A DNA stretch of 64,000 bases from Polyangiaceae bacterium (GTDB lineage: Bacteria; Myxococcota_A; Polyangia; Polyangiales; Polyangiaceae): positions 496,001 to 560,000 of the forward strand of contig JACKEB010000013.1 in the NCBI GenBank assembly GCA_020633205.1, in the 5' to 3' direction. Made by a program: the position numbers and the translations under genes. Shown piece by piece: positions 25,315 to 34,490 of the stretch (position 1 is the stretch's first letter; each line of letters opens with the position of its first letter). The notes under the pieces are model-generated. The model was not told the DNA's origin, did no database searches, and saw nothing but the letters and a program-made list of their open reading frames with translations.

Positions 25315-26718
25315 TTAGCCCTCGGCACTGGCGCCGGGCTCCGAGCCATGTCGCAGGAACTCGAGGATGCTCAGGGCGTTGCCGAGGCGCCGCCCTGCTC
25401 GACCAGCGAGCCCGAGGTCCGTGGTTGCCAGACCTTCGCGCTCGAGGATCTGCTCGAGGTCTCCCCGTGGAGCGTCGCGGTGGACGTTGAAGTACACCGC
25501 CTTGAGCAAGACGAAGCCAACCTGTTGCTGGGGGCCTTTGGGCTGGGTTGCGTCCGCACCCTTGGCGAGCGGGCTCAGGGTGCCCGCGTCGACACTTGCC
25601 TCGTGCAGGATGTCCCAGGTGCTTTGATTCCATGCGGCAAATACGTCGCCTGGGCGCGTGAAGGTATTCCAAGCGGATAGCATCTCCGAGAGGTCCGGCG
25701 CGTCGGCAAAGCTCTCTCGCTCGAGCTCGAGGTGTTCGAGGTGTTGATCCGCGACCGGCTCTCGAGGCCGCACCAAGCTCTTGAACACCTCTCCCGTCGC
25801 GGGTCGACAGGCTACCCAGTAGAGCAGCTGGTTCTTCCAACCCGGCGGCACAGCCTTGGCGCACATCAACTCTGGAGGTGGAGCCGACGCCTCGCCACAC
25901 ACCACCACGAGACGCGGGTATTGCTCCAGGAGCGCCCGCGGGATGGCGCGGCTCGCCTTGTTGCGCTTCCGCTTGCGTCGCCTGCCGCCGCCTTTTTTGG
26001 CGTAGGCGATCTGCTGGTCGATCATCTGATCGAAGGAGCCAAGTAAGCCTTCGAGGCCTTCGAGTTCAGGCTCTAGTTGCTGAAGTGCCTGGGTGATGGC
26101 TTCGAGGGTCGAGACGCATTCTGCCCTGGGTTCCTTGCGGATACGATAGCGGCTCGGCTCTTCGGGGCGTAGTGCGTAGTGTGGCAGCGCGTGGAGCCAA
26201 GGGTTCTCGCGGTAGATGGTGTGCGCGTGGTGCCACGTCCCATCGAGCACGATCAGCTGTGAGGGGCGCTCTGCTAGGGGCAGCTCGGAAAGCAGCTTGG
26301 CGTTGGGGTGCGGGTACAGAAGGCCAGTGCCCGGTTCGACCTCGAGCTCGCGCCGGATGCTACGTCCAGTCTCCGACCAGCTGATTTCCGCACTCACGTT
26401 TGCCAGGCCAAGCTCCGCGAAGCGTGCAGTGCCGATCGGATGAAAGCGCTCCCGTGGGTGCTGCAGGATCAGGATGCGTGTGCGGTTCTTGACCTTGGTG
26501 AGCCCCTCACACACGCAGAGCGCAGCCGGCTTGTGGCAGCGATAGCAGACCTCGCGGTGGACGAACTCCGCTTGCTCTAGAGCGCTATCCTGCTGGCCCG
26601 CTGGGGCTGTGGCGGACGCCTCAGGTCGTTGAGAGTTGTCGCTTTCTTCCTGCACGATCTGCTGATTTTTTCGGGGGGAGAGGGACGACCTTTGAAAGGC
26701 GTACTCCGCCGTAGCCAT
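25315..26718 (-). CDS. DTW-domain tRNA-uridine aminocarboxypropyltransferase fused to degenerate DEDD exonuclease-like domain
   Basis: 467 residues from the ATG at 26718, about twice the usual DTW-protein length. N-terminal half: zinc-type cysteines C58, C61, C68, C70 in CYRCHKPAALCVC and the name-giving motif DGTW at 159-162. This family (TapT/DTWD) transfers an aminocarboxypropyl group from SAM to tRNA uridine to form acp3U. A basic linker (GGGRRRKRKRNK, 243-254) leads to a second domain (about 268-456) that aligns by eye with DnaQ-like exonucleases (VVVCGEAS where VxxDxExT is normal, AAWNQSTWDIL, GRAGRRLGNAL). It keeps E276, N364 and D369, but the first and last catalytic aspartates are missing. 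It may help bind RNA. Confidence 0.82.
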   Translation of the reverse strand: MATAEYAFQRSSLSPRKNQQIVQEESDNSQRPEASATAPAGQQDSALEQAEFVHREVCYRCHKPAALCVCEGLTKVKNRTRILILQHPRERFHPIGTARFAELGLANVSAEISWSETGRSIRRELEVEPGTGLLYPHPNAKLLSELPLAERPSQLIVLDGTWHHAHTIYRENPWLHALPHYALRPEEPSRYRIRKEPRAECVSTLEAITQALQQLEPELEGLEGLLGSFDQMIDQQIAYAKKGGGRRRKRKRNKASRAIPRALLEQYPRLVVVCGEASAPPPELMCAKAVPPGWKNQLLYWVACRPATGEVFKSLVRPREPVADQHLEHLELERESFADAPDLSEMLSAWNTFTRPGDVFAAWNQSTWDILHEASVDAGTLSPLAKGADATQPKGPQQQVGFVLLKAVYFNVHRDAPRGDLEQILEREGLATTDLGLAGRAGRRLGNALSILEFLRHGSEPGASAEG

Positions 26719-26747
26719 CCGTTTCGCCCGAGGGGATGCTCTGTAGC

Positions 26748-27110
26748 ATGCCGAAGCTGATTGAGAAGCCGACACGGATTGAAGCCGCCGGGAACAAGCC
26801 CAAGCTCATCGACGAATACATCGGGCACGTGAACAGCGGCGAGTCACGCTTGAGCGTCGCGCACATGCGCTCCCCTGGCGGCTGGGTAGAGCCAGGGCAG
26901 CGACCCGAGTTCGACGAGTTTACGGTCGTGATCAAGGGCTGCTTGCGAGTCGAGTTCGAGGGCGGCGCGCTGGATGTGAACGCCGGTCAAGCCGTTCACA
27001 CACCGGCTGGGGAGTGGATCCGCTACTCGACACCCGGCGACGAGGGCGCAGAGTACATCGCCGTGTGCCTGCCAGCGTTTGCGCCGTCCACGGTGCACCG
27101 AGATGAGTGA
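26748..27110 (+). CDS. Cupin-domain protein
   Basis: 120 residues, a single small beta-barrel with cupin-like strands (FDEFTVVIKGCLRVEFEGGA, then AGQAVHTPAGEWIRYSTP). The usual metal motif is only partly present: a histidine in VHTP, while the first motif has E/D in place of HxH, as in EutQ-like cupins. It starts 29 bases from the divergent DTW gene and overlaps the SUFU-domain gene by 8 bases, so these two are likely co-translated. Function unknown; it may bind a small carboxylate. Confidence 0.75.
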   Translation: MPKLIEKPTRIEAAGNKPKLIDEYIGHVNSGESRLSVAHMRSPGGWVEPGQRPEFDEFTVVIKGCLRVEFEGGALDVNAGQAVHTPAGEWIRYSTPGDEGAEYIAVCLPAFAPSTVHRDE

Positions 27111-28119
27111 CGCGGACGAGTCTCCCGGCTGGGCCGCTATCGATGCTGCGCTGAAGCCAATCTATGGAGAGCAAGAGCCGCGTCACATGGCCCCCATGCT
27201 TCCGCCAATGCTCGGCGGGAGCGACCCGTTGCATGGGATCAGCGCCTACCGGAGCGGCTTCGGCGGTACTCCACATTGGCACTTCGTCACCTACGGCTAC
27301 ACGGAACTGTGGCAGAAGGAGAGCGAAGATCCGGAGTACAGCGGCTTTGGGTTCGAGATGACGATGCGCGTCGTCGACGCGAGCGACGAGCCGCCGATGT
27401 GGGTCTTCAACTTGCTGCAGAACGTCGCGCGTTATGTTTTTCGTACGGGAAATGTCTTTGCTGTGGGACACAGCGTCCCGGCGAATGGACCAATTCACGA
27501 CGGAACGGACACCGCACTTGTCGCCGCTGTCTTTGCCGAAGATCCGCAGCTACCACCGATCTCGACTCCAAACGGTGACGTAGAGTTTCTGCAATTGGTC
27601 GGGTTGACTCAGGATGAGTACGACGCCGCCCGCGAGTGGGATGCGGACAAGCTCCTGGAGCTGGCGCGACCGCGCAATCCAGCCTTGGTCACGGATGAAC
27701 ACAGAACCTCATGGCTCGAGCAGCCTGCGTTTCGGGCTGCCGTGGAAGCTGGAGTCGAGAAAGACGGTTCATCTCAAGGCGTGTTGATGATGACTCATGG
27801 CAGCTTCGAGCCCGGTCCGCCCTCAGTGTTGGGAGTCGCAGCATCTGCGTTAGACAATCTGCAGCGAGCCATGCGGAACAGGCTGGGGCACGGTCGCGGA
27901 CTCTTGCTCACGTGGCCGGAGGGTGAAGCGGGGTTGCTCCCAGAGCCGCATCCCGACGACCCCCAGGGACTCGTGCTCTCACCCCCCGATCGAGAGGCGC
28001 TAATGGCGATCCCCGTCAAGCGCGGCGACTATTCGCTGCCGGGCGGGCTCGTTGTCCGAGTCATCCCCGTCGATATCTACGACGCCACCCGCACACACGT
28101 CGTGAAGGTGATCGGCTGA
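27103..28119 (+). CDS. SUFU (suppressor of fused)-domain protein
   Basis: 338 residues from an ATG within the cupin stop region (8-base overlap). The N-terminal two-thirds match bacterial SUFU-domain proteins: a start around WAAIDAALKPIYGEQEP, then PLHGISAYRSGFGGTPHWHF, a TYGYTELWQK stretch and GFGFEMTMRV. In bacteria this domain often occurs in immunity proteins of polymorphic toxin systems, but no toxin gene is near. The C-terminal 120 residues (VLMMTHGSFEPGPPSVLGVA and onward) look like an extra small domain. It converges on the MscS gene with 7 bases between. Confidence 0.82.
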   Translation: MSDADESPGWAAIDAALKPIYGEQEPRHMAPMLPPMLGGSDPLHGISAYRSGFGGTPHWHFVTYGYTELWQKESEDPEYSGFGFEMTMRVVDASDEPPMWVFNLLQNVARYVFRTGNVFAVGHSVPANGPIHDGTDTALVAAVFAEDPQLPPISTPNGDVEFLQLVGLTQDEYDAAREWDADKLLELARPRNPALVTDEHRTSWLEQPAFRAAVEAGVEKDGSSQGVLMMTHGSFEPGPPSVLGVAASALDNLQRAMRNRLGHGRGLLLTWPEGEAGLLPEPHPDDPQGLVLSPPDREALMAIPVKRGDYSLPGGLVVRVIPVDIYDATRTHVVKVIG

Positions 28120-28126
28120 GCAGCTT

Positions 28127-29008
28127 TCACTCCCGGGCGCGGGCCTGGGCGGCTAGCGCGCTGTCCAGCGTCTGCTCCAGGTGCTCCCGCGCTTCCGTTG
28201 CCGCACGGACAGACCAGGTGTGGATTTCGATGCAGTAGCGGCGATTCTCGACGTCGTCTTCGATTAGCTCGACGGGTGAGCCGGGCACGCGGTAGGGCGA
28301 GAGCAACGCGACGCGCCGTGCGAGCTCCAGCTGATCCCGGTGCTGGGGTGCAGCGGAAGGGATGCGCACGCGCACCGGCTCGCTGTTCTTGGCGTGCTCG
28401 ACCGTCAGCACCTCTTCCATCAGCAGCCGATTGGGCACGAACAGCGTTGCGCCGTCGCCGCGACGTAGGTGGAGCTGCGCCAGGCCGACTTCTCGCACGG
28501 TGCCGCTGTGGTTTGCGATGTGGATGCGGTCGCCGTGGCGCAGGCGGCGCCGCAGCAGCAGGCTGAGGCCAACCAGCACACTTGGCAGCTGACGGGCGTA
28601 TGCAGCGCCCAGCAGCAAGACGGCAGCGAGCAGCGTGAAGGTGAGCAGGACGGGCGCGAGGCTCGCGATCCGGCGCAGCACGAACAGCACGACCAGCGCG
28701 ACGAGGGCCACGCGTATCGCTGTGGCGGTCGTCTCTAGGCGGCGTGAGCTGTCGAGGCCGAGACGCCACACGACATGCACCGCGCGGCGGATCCCGCGCA
28801 ACGTCACCCACACCAGGGCGAGGCCAATGCCGCTGAAGATCAGACTATTCAGGCCGAGCAGGCCACGTAGCTCTCCAACCTCGCGCACGATGGCGTCGCC
28901 GAGCTCCAGCGTCGCGGTGTCACCGGTGCCGCTGCCTGAGCACCCAGCGAGGAGGAGGCTGGCGAACAGCACGCCTGACCACAGAAGCTGCGTCTGAACG
29001 CGCCTCAT
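28127..29008 (-). CDS. MscS-family mechanosensitive channel
   Basis: 293 residues. The N-terminus has a hydrophobic stretch with LLLAGCSGS that mimics a lipobox (C23). Two to three further transmembrane helices follow (about 52-70, 96-115, 120-150). The cytoplasmic beta domain is clearly MscS-like: RRLRHGDRIHIANHSGTVRE, then LFVPNRLLMEEVLT. This family opens under membrane tension to release solutes. Its ATG overlaps the stop of the giant antiporter fusion (ATGA at 29005-29008), so its translation is probably coupled to that of the ion transporters. It is the last gene of the four-gene operon. Confidence 0.87.
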   Translation of the reverse strand: MRRVQTQLLWSGVLFASLLLAGCSGSGTGDTATLELGDAIVREVGELRGLLGLNSLIFSGIGLALVWVTLRGIRRAVHVVWRLGLDSSRRLETTATAIRVALVALVVLFVLRRIASLAPVLLTFTLLAAVLLLGAAYARQLPSVLVGLSLLLRRRLRHGDRIHIANHSGTVREVGLAQLHLRRGDGATLFVPNRLLMEEVLTVEHAKNSEPVRVRIPSAAPQHRDQLELARRVALLSPYRVPGSPVELIEDDVENRRYCIEIHTWSVRAATEAREHLEQTLDSALAAQARARE

Positions 29009-32000
29009 GAACGAGCTCCGAGTTGTTCGAGCGCCTGCATGACAGCTGGGCGGACCGACTGCGGGATCCCCAACGGTGAGGTGGGGTGGCTCAGCGGCTC
29101 GAGCAGGCCCGCTGCCGTGAGGTAATGAACGTGGCGCGCCATCTCGGAGCGGTTCAAGGTGAGCGCGCGGGCGAGCTCGGCCTCATCCTGAGGCCCAAAG
29201 CGCATGACCTGAACCAGGGTGGCGATTTCCGTAGGCTCCATGCGCTGGATGAACGGCAGGCCAAGACTCAAGCCGAGGTCGATGGATGGCTTGACGCTAC
29301 CGCTGGGCGTCACCTCACAACCGTGGGCCCACTGCGCCACCGCCCGACCGATGTTGCCGCCGCTAGCGCGGGCCAACATGCCGAAGTACACCTCTTGCTC
29401 GTTGGTGCGTTGCACACGGGCGATCCAGCGCGTGGCGAACGTTGTTGGGTAGACCACCTCTCGGCCGCTCAACGCGTGGCGACGCAGGATCGCCTCGTCG
29501 AGTTCCTTCCCGCTCAGGGGCTTCAGCTGGATGATCCGGCGTACGACTTGCGGGATGGGCACGAGCTCCTGAAGGACCGTCAGCGCGCCGCGTTCGATGG
29601 ACATCACCCAGTTCGTGTGGGAGCGAGTCCGAACGACGAAGTCGAGGAACCTATCCAGCTGTCTGAGACCCTCCGCGTCTGCCTTGAACCACTGCTCGAG
29701 GTCGTCGATCAGCACGGTGCTGCGCTCGCGCGCCAGCGCCGCCCCGAGGGGGCCCATGCTCGGCTTCACACCAAGCTCGATCGCCAGCGCACCGAAGATC
29801 CCCACGGCGCGGCGCCACTCGAGCGGCTCCGGTCGGATGATGCGGGGGGCGTGCAGCTCGAGCTCGAGCAGGTTCAAGAGCGAAGTGCGTCCGGAACCGT
29901 GTTCGCCGACGAGGAGCAGGTTGCCCGGCGAGCCTTCGAGCCACTCGCTCTCCTGCTTCAGGGCCTCTTGTAATTCCGCGCGGTAAGCGGTGAAGAGTCG
30001 ATGCTCCGTCGTCGGTGCGGTGGAGAACAGGCGCTGGTACTCGTGGGGCAGGTGCTCCGCCGGACGCCAGCGTGAGGCGTAGTCCTTGATCGCCGCCGCA
30101 TCGAAGTTCTCATCCTGATAGCGCGCACGGACATCGCGCCCGAGCTGGCTCCCGAGCGCCTCGCGATAGACCTCTAGAGCGCGCTCCTTCCACTCGAGGA
30201 GCTTGCGCTTCGCCGGCGCAATTACCTGCTGCAGGCGATCGAGGAGCAGCTTGCCCGCTTGGGACTCGACGCTCGCGGTGGTCATCCCCGAGCGCTCGAG
30301 CAGGCGGTTGAAGCTCTTTTCTGCGAGCGCTTCGAGGCCATCGCGTGCGGACGTGATGTCCCGCTCGAGGGCCTTACGCTGCCCCTCCAGGCGCTGGAGG
30401 GCGCGATCCAATTGCTCGAGGGTTGCGTGTTGGCTCTCGGCCTCTTCCGTTTCCAAGACCGCGAGCGCGATTTCCCGCGCCTCGCGCAGGCGAGCGGCCG
30501 TGTCGACCACCGTAGCCGCGACCTCACGCAGATTCGCGTCAGAGCTCGGCAGCAGATCTTGGAGCAGGGTGGAGCGCGTCTCTCGCTGGAGCGCGAAGCG
30601 GCGACCTCGTGAGTCGCTGGGCGAGTACGGCCGATTCGGGTCGAAGCGAGTGCGCGGGATCTCGAGTTCGGTCGGAAGCTTGTCTATTTCCGCGCGGAGC
30701 TCGAGCGCTACAGTGTGCATCGACGCGGACGCGCGAAAGCGTGCGGCGCAGGCTTCGAGCTCCGCTTGCTCGTCGTCGTCGAAGGCCTCGCGGGCGGCCA
30801 CGGCGAGCTTCTGCCGCTCTGCGTCGCCGAAGTCGACCTCCTCGGTGCGGCGGCGCACTTCGGTCAGGCGCCGCTCGACCGCGGCCAGGACCTGTTCGAC
30901 GCCGCCCAGGGAAACAGTTGCCGGATCGATCACCGAATCCTGAAGCGACGTCTCGTAGACCTTCCGCAGGTGCTGGACACGCCGCGCGAGCTCCACCTCC
31001 GCCTCACACAGCTTGGCTAGGCGCCCCCAGTCTGCAGGATCGCGCTCGAGGACCCGCAGCGCCTCTTTGACCGGGCCGTCCACCGCGGACACGCGGATCT
31101 TCGCGGCCGGTAGCTCTGGGCCGCCGGCTTTGCGCAGCATATCCGCCAGTTGCTCAACACCCTCGACCAGCGCCGAGTGGAGCTCCGAGTCGAAGCTCTG
31201 GCGAGCCATCTGGATGCGGAACTCGATCTCTCGGTGGGCGCCCTCGGTGTCTTGCTTCCCTGCGGATACTGCCTCGATCTCGGCCAGGATGCCGAGCTCG
31301 CAGCGGGACCAGGCCGCGAGTTGCTCTGCGACGAAGGTCCCAAGGCGGGCCTCCAGGGCCACACGGGCGGCGGCCTGGAGCGGGACGCGCCTGGAGTTCG
31401 TGACCAAGCGCAGTTTGACGGCCACGCGCTTGCGCACCCGCCGCAACTTGAGCAGCCAGGGGTCTTCCTTCTTTAGCTGGACGTGCTGGCGCGACAGAGC
31501 GGCATCGACCATCTCGGGGAGATCTCGCAACGTGTTGCGGAACTCCGCGAAGAGCGCGCCCAAGAGCTCCGCCTTGCGATCAGCGGGAAATAGCGCTTCC
31601 TCGTCTTGAGCCTCGTGGTCCTGGTCCGCCAGCTTGGCGGTAGAACGCGCCAGCTGTTGTTCGGCCCACTCCGCGAGCGTTGTCTCGCGGAAGTGGCGGC
31701 CCAAGCTCTCGAGCTGGGAGTAGAGATGCGTCGCGGGGATCGCCAGCGCTTCAGCACCAATCGCGTTGAGCGCCTCGCGGAGTCGCTCGCGCGCTTCCCC
31801 AGCGGGCAGCAACGCCGTCTCTGCCAGAGTTCCGGTCGCGGGGAGCTCCGCGGTGGCCCCCGGTGTGGCTCCGACTTCACCCGCGGCTTTGAGCGCGCGC
31901 TTGAGGGTGATGGGACCGAGCAGCAGGTTCACCGCGACGACGGCCATGCCCGTGCCGCGCACACTGGTTGCGATTTCAGGGAGCGCGTTCGCTGCGACTC

Positions 32001-33135
32001 CCGTAAGACCCAACGTAACGCCGGCTTGAGGGAGGTAGGCGAGCCATGCCTGACTGCGTACGGTGTCGCTCTCGCCGCCGATGGCGCCGCCCAAGCGCGC
32101 CGCGATGATGTAGGTCACCGCGCGCGCAGCGCACAGCGCGAGCGCCAAGGGGAAGACCTTGTAGGTAACCAAGAGGTCGATGCGCGCACCAGCAATCGTG
32201 AAAAACACGATGAAGACGGGCAGCGCCACCATCTCCACGGCCTCCAAGAGGTCGTGCTCATAGCGGGAGAAGTTACGGACGACGAAGCCCGCGGCGATGA
32301 ACACCAGCAGCAGATCGAGGTGTAGTTGCTTGAGCACCTCGGCGACCACGACGATCATGCCGGCGACGAAGAGCAGCATCTCCGCGCGGATAAACCGGAT
32401 GTAGAGGATCAGCGCCAGTCCCAGCACCGCGCCGATGCCTAGCTCCTCGGCGATATGCAGCAGCACCTTGGAATCGCTGGCTGCCTCAGGGGAGAGCAGT
32501 CCCTTCGCGACACCCATGGCCACCGCCAGGCTGACGACGACGACCAGGTCCTTCAATACCGCGGCGCCGAGGACGATGTCCGAGAGCCGGCCCTTCGCTC
32601 GGTTCTCGTTGATGATAGCCAGCGCGATTGCCGGCGAGGTCCCGATCGAGAGGGTGCCCATGATGAGGGCGAGCGCCACGAGTGGCTTGCCGCTGTCTAT
32701 TTGAAGCAAGCCGAGCCAGCGCTGAGCTGCGTACAGCGTCCCGCCGACCAGCACCACGCCGAGCAGTACCTTGACCACGATCGTCGCGGCGAGGGTCTTC
32801 CAGATCCTGCCTATCTGCCTGGCGTCGAGCTCCAAACCGGCGCTCAGCGCGATCAAGCCCAGCGCCAGGTTGTTGAACATCGTCATGTCCTCCACGACTC
32901 GCGCGGAGAGGATGTTCGACACGTAAGGACCGAGCAGCGCGCCACCGATGATGTAACCGGTTACGCGGGGAAACGAGAGCGCGGAGCCGATTTCCGCCAT
33001 CGTGAAGGCGGCCAATACGACGAAACCAATCGCCGCCAGGGTGAGCGGATCGCTGACGCCCGGTGGATCCGTCTTGAGCGCCTTCAGCCCGAGCATTAGC
33101 CCGAGCAGCACGAACAGTACGAGCGCGCGCCTCAT
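29005..33135 (-). CDS. Cation/proton antiporter (CPA2-type) fused to coiled-coil and P-loop ATPase
   Basis: 1376 residues. Part 1 (about 1-410) has some 12 hydrophobic helices like CPA2/KefB antiporters (FTMAEIGSALSFPRVTGYII, then ALGLIALSAGLELDARQIG). Part 2 (about 430-1060) is a long, charged, helical region predicted to be cytoplasmic coiled coil. Part 3 (about 1060-1376) is an AAA/STAND-like ATPase with Walker A GEHGSGRTS (about 1075) and Walker B TVLIDDLEQW (about 1140). It ends in a winged-helix-like segment (DEAELARALTLNRSEMARHV). KefB-like antiporters normally carry RCK/TrkA domains; none is seen. The ATPase may gate transport by energy or stress state. Both ends overlap neighbours by 4 bases. 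Confidence 0.88.
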   Translation of the reverse strand: MRRALVLFVLLGLMLGLKALKTDPPGVSDPLTLAAIGFVVLAAFTMAEIGSALSFPRVTGYIIGGALLGPYVSNILSARVVEDMTMFNNLALGLIALSAGLELDARQIGRIWKTLAATIVVKVLLGVVLVGGTLYAAQRWLGLLQIDSGKPLVALALIMGTLSIGTSPAIALAIINENRAKGRLSDIVLGAAVLKDLVVVVSLAVAMGVAKGLLSPEAASDSKVLLHIAEELGIGAVLGLALILYIRFIRAEMLLFVAGMIVVVAEVLKQLHLDLLLVFIAAGFVVRNFSRYEHDLLEAVEMVALPVFIVFFTIAGARIDLLVTYKVFPLALALCAARAVTYIIAARLGGAIGGESDTVRSQAWLAYLPQAGVTLGLTGVAANALPEIATSVRGTGMAVVAVNLLLGPITLKRALKAAGEVGATPGATAELPATGTLAETALLPAGEARERLREALNAIGAEALAIPATHLYSQLESLGRHFRETTLAEWAEQQLARSTAKLADQDHEAQDEEALFPADRKAELLGALFAEFRNTLRDLPEMVDAALSRQHVQLKKEDPWLLKLRRVRKRVAVKLRLVTNSRRVPLQAAARVALEARLGTFVAEQLAAWSRCELGILAEIEAVSAGKQDTEGAHREIEFRIQMARQSFDSELHSALVEGVEQLADMLRKAGGPELPAAKIRVSAVDGPVKEALRVLERDPADWGRLAKLCEAEVELARRVQHLRKVYETSLQDSVIDPATVSLGGVEQVLAAVERRLTEVRRRTEEVDFGDAERQKLAVAAREAFDDDEQAELEACAARFRASASMHTVALELRAEIDKLPTELEIPRTRFDPNRPYSPSDSRGRRFALQRETRSTLLQDLLPSSDANLREVAATVVDTAARLREAREIALAVLETEEAESQHATLEQLDRALQRLEGQRKALERDITSARDGLEALAEKSFNRLLERSGMTTASVESQAGKLLLDRLQQVIAPAKRKLLEWKERALEVYREALGSQLGRDVRARYQDENFDAAAIKDYASRWRPAEHLPHEYQRLFSTAPTTEHRLFTAYRAELQEALKQESEWLEGSPGNLLLVGEHGSGRTSLLNLLELELHAPRIIRPEPLEWRRAVGIFGALAIELGVKPSMGPLGAALARERSTVLIDDLEQWFKADAEGLRQLDRFLDFVVRTRSHTNWVMSIERGALTVLQELVPIPQVVRRIIQLKPLSGKELDEAILRRHALSGREVVYPTTFATRWIARVQRTNEQEVYFGMLARASGGNIGRAVAQWAHGCEVTPSGSVKPSIDLGLSLGLPFIQRMEPTEIATLVQVMRFGPQDEAELARALTLNRSEMARHVHYLTAAGLLEPLSHPTSPLGIPQSVRPAVMQALEQLGARS

Positions 33136-34490
33136 CCGGCTTCCTCCTCGTGGGAGGTTGGCCGCTGCCCAGTGTCCTGAGCACTCGGCGGTGCCCCATC
33201 GACTTCTCCTTCAGGCGGTGGGGGCGCGTTGCTCGGCGCGAGACCGACCACTAGCTCTCCAGCGTCAGTCAGCAGCGCGGTGAGCGCGCGGCGGCTGAAT
33301 AGGTCGCTGACGAGCGTGCCAATCAACACCGTGTTCAGCACCACGGCTGCCCACTCTGGGAAGCGCTGAGCCAGATTGAGCGCAATCGCGACCGCCAGGC
33401 TGCCGTGGCTGATCAGGCCGTTGCCCAGGCGCAACGTCTCGAGCTTCGGTTCGAGCACGCTCCGCGCGGCAACCCGGGTGAAGAGCCGCCGGAGCAACCA
33501 GCGACCGATCGCGTAGGCGATAGGCAAGACCCACAACGCACCCGACACCGGCTGCCAGAGCGCACCCGCGAAGATCAGCACCAAGACGAAGAGCGGGTGC
33601 TGGAGCCTATCTAGCTGCTCCCGGACGCCATCCGCGTGGTCCGATGTGTTCGCGACGACGACGCCTGCGAGCAAGTTGACGAACAGCGGCGAGATACCGA
33701 GCGCGGAGCCAACGCCCGACGCGAAGATCACTAGACCCACGGCGGCGAGGAAGATCCGGCTTGGCTCGTTTTCCCTGCCAATGAACAGCGTGAAGAGCAA
33801 GCCACAGATGATGCCGAGACACCCGGCAGCGACGCTCCACTCGACCACCGTCATCGAGAAGCGGTTGGCTTGGCTCGTGGCGCGAGTGGCGGCCAGCACC
33901 AGGCCGAGGACCACGATGCCGGTGATCTGACTGGCGCGGGCGCACGCTTGAAGGAAGTCGCCCACGCGCCCTGGGCGGTTTCCGCGCAGCGTGCGCACCG
34001 CCTGTACCGAACTCACGACGGCGCAAGCAGCAAGCCCCAGCGCGAGCCAGAGCGAGTTGGACTCGACGTGAACCGCGAGCGCCCGACCGCTGTAGCGCAG
34101 CACGCTCTTGTCGATCACGAAGTCGCTCTCGGTGCCGACTTGGGGGACGAGCCAGTCGAGCACCGGAAGGATCATCAGCGTGAATCCAACCAGGACGGCG
34201 ATCGACGCGAAGAACGCCGCGGGGCCGAAACCCTTGGAGCGCAGCGTTTTATCCGCGCGGATTCCAAGTACGAAACCAAGCAGCCCAAGTAGCAGGCTGA
34301 AGAACGGCTGCAAGTGCGTCAGAGCTTCACGGGTGAGCAGGGACCAGCCGAGTGCGGGGCCGATCGCGACACCGACCACCATGTACTCGACGGCAGACAG
34401 CGTCGCGAAGCGCGAGGTGAAGCGCTGCAGCAGGTGTCCAACCACGAAGGAGAACACCACGATCAGGACCAAGAGGACTGCCAAGCTCAT
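33132..34490 (-). CDS. CPA-type cation/proton antiporter, minimal
   Basis: 452 residues from the ATG at 34490 (ATGA overlap with the asparaginase-like gene), with about 12 hydrophobic helices. Regions such as FATLSAVEYMVVGVAIGPAL, LGFVLGIRADKTL and HGSLAVAIALNLAQRFPEWA resemble the Na+/H+ exchanger superfamily (CPA1/CPA2). There is no N-terminal signal, and the C-terminal tail of about 45 residues is acidic and Pro-rich. It probably forms a pair or heterodimer with the following giant fusion, whose membrane part is related. The ion is unknown; K+ or Na+ are the usual choices. Confidence 0.85.
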   Translation of the reverse strand: MSLAVLLVLIVVFSFVVGHLLQRFTSRFATLSAVEYMVVGVAIGPALGWSLLTREALTHLQPFFSLLLGLLGFVLGIRADKTLRSKGFGPAAFFASIAVLVGFTLMILPVLDWLVPQVGTESDFVIDKSVLRYSGRALAVHVESNSLWLALGLAACAVVSSVQAVRTLRGNRPGRVGDFLQACARASQITGIVVLGLVLAATRATSQANRFSMTVVEWSVAAGCLGIICGLLFTLFIGRENEPSRIFLAAVGLVIFASGVGSALGISPLFVNLLAGVVVANTSDHADGVREQLDRLQHPLFVLVLIFAGALWQPVSGALWVLPIAYAIGRWLLRRLFTRVAARSVLEPKLETLRLGNGLISHGSLAVAIALNLAQRFPEWAAVVLNTVLIGTLVSDLFSRRALTALLTDAGELVVGLAPSNAPPPPEGEVDGAPPSAQDTGQRPTSHEEEAG

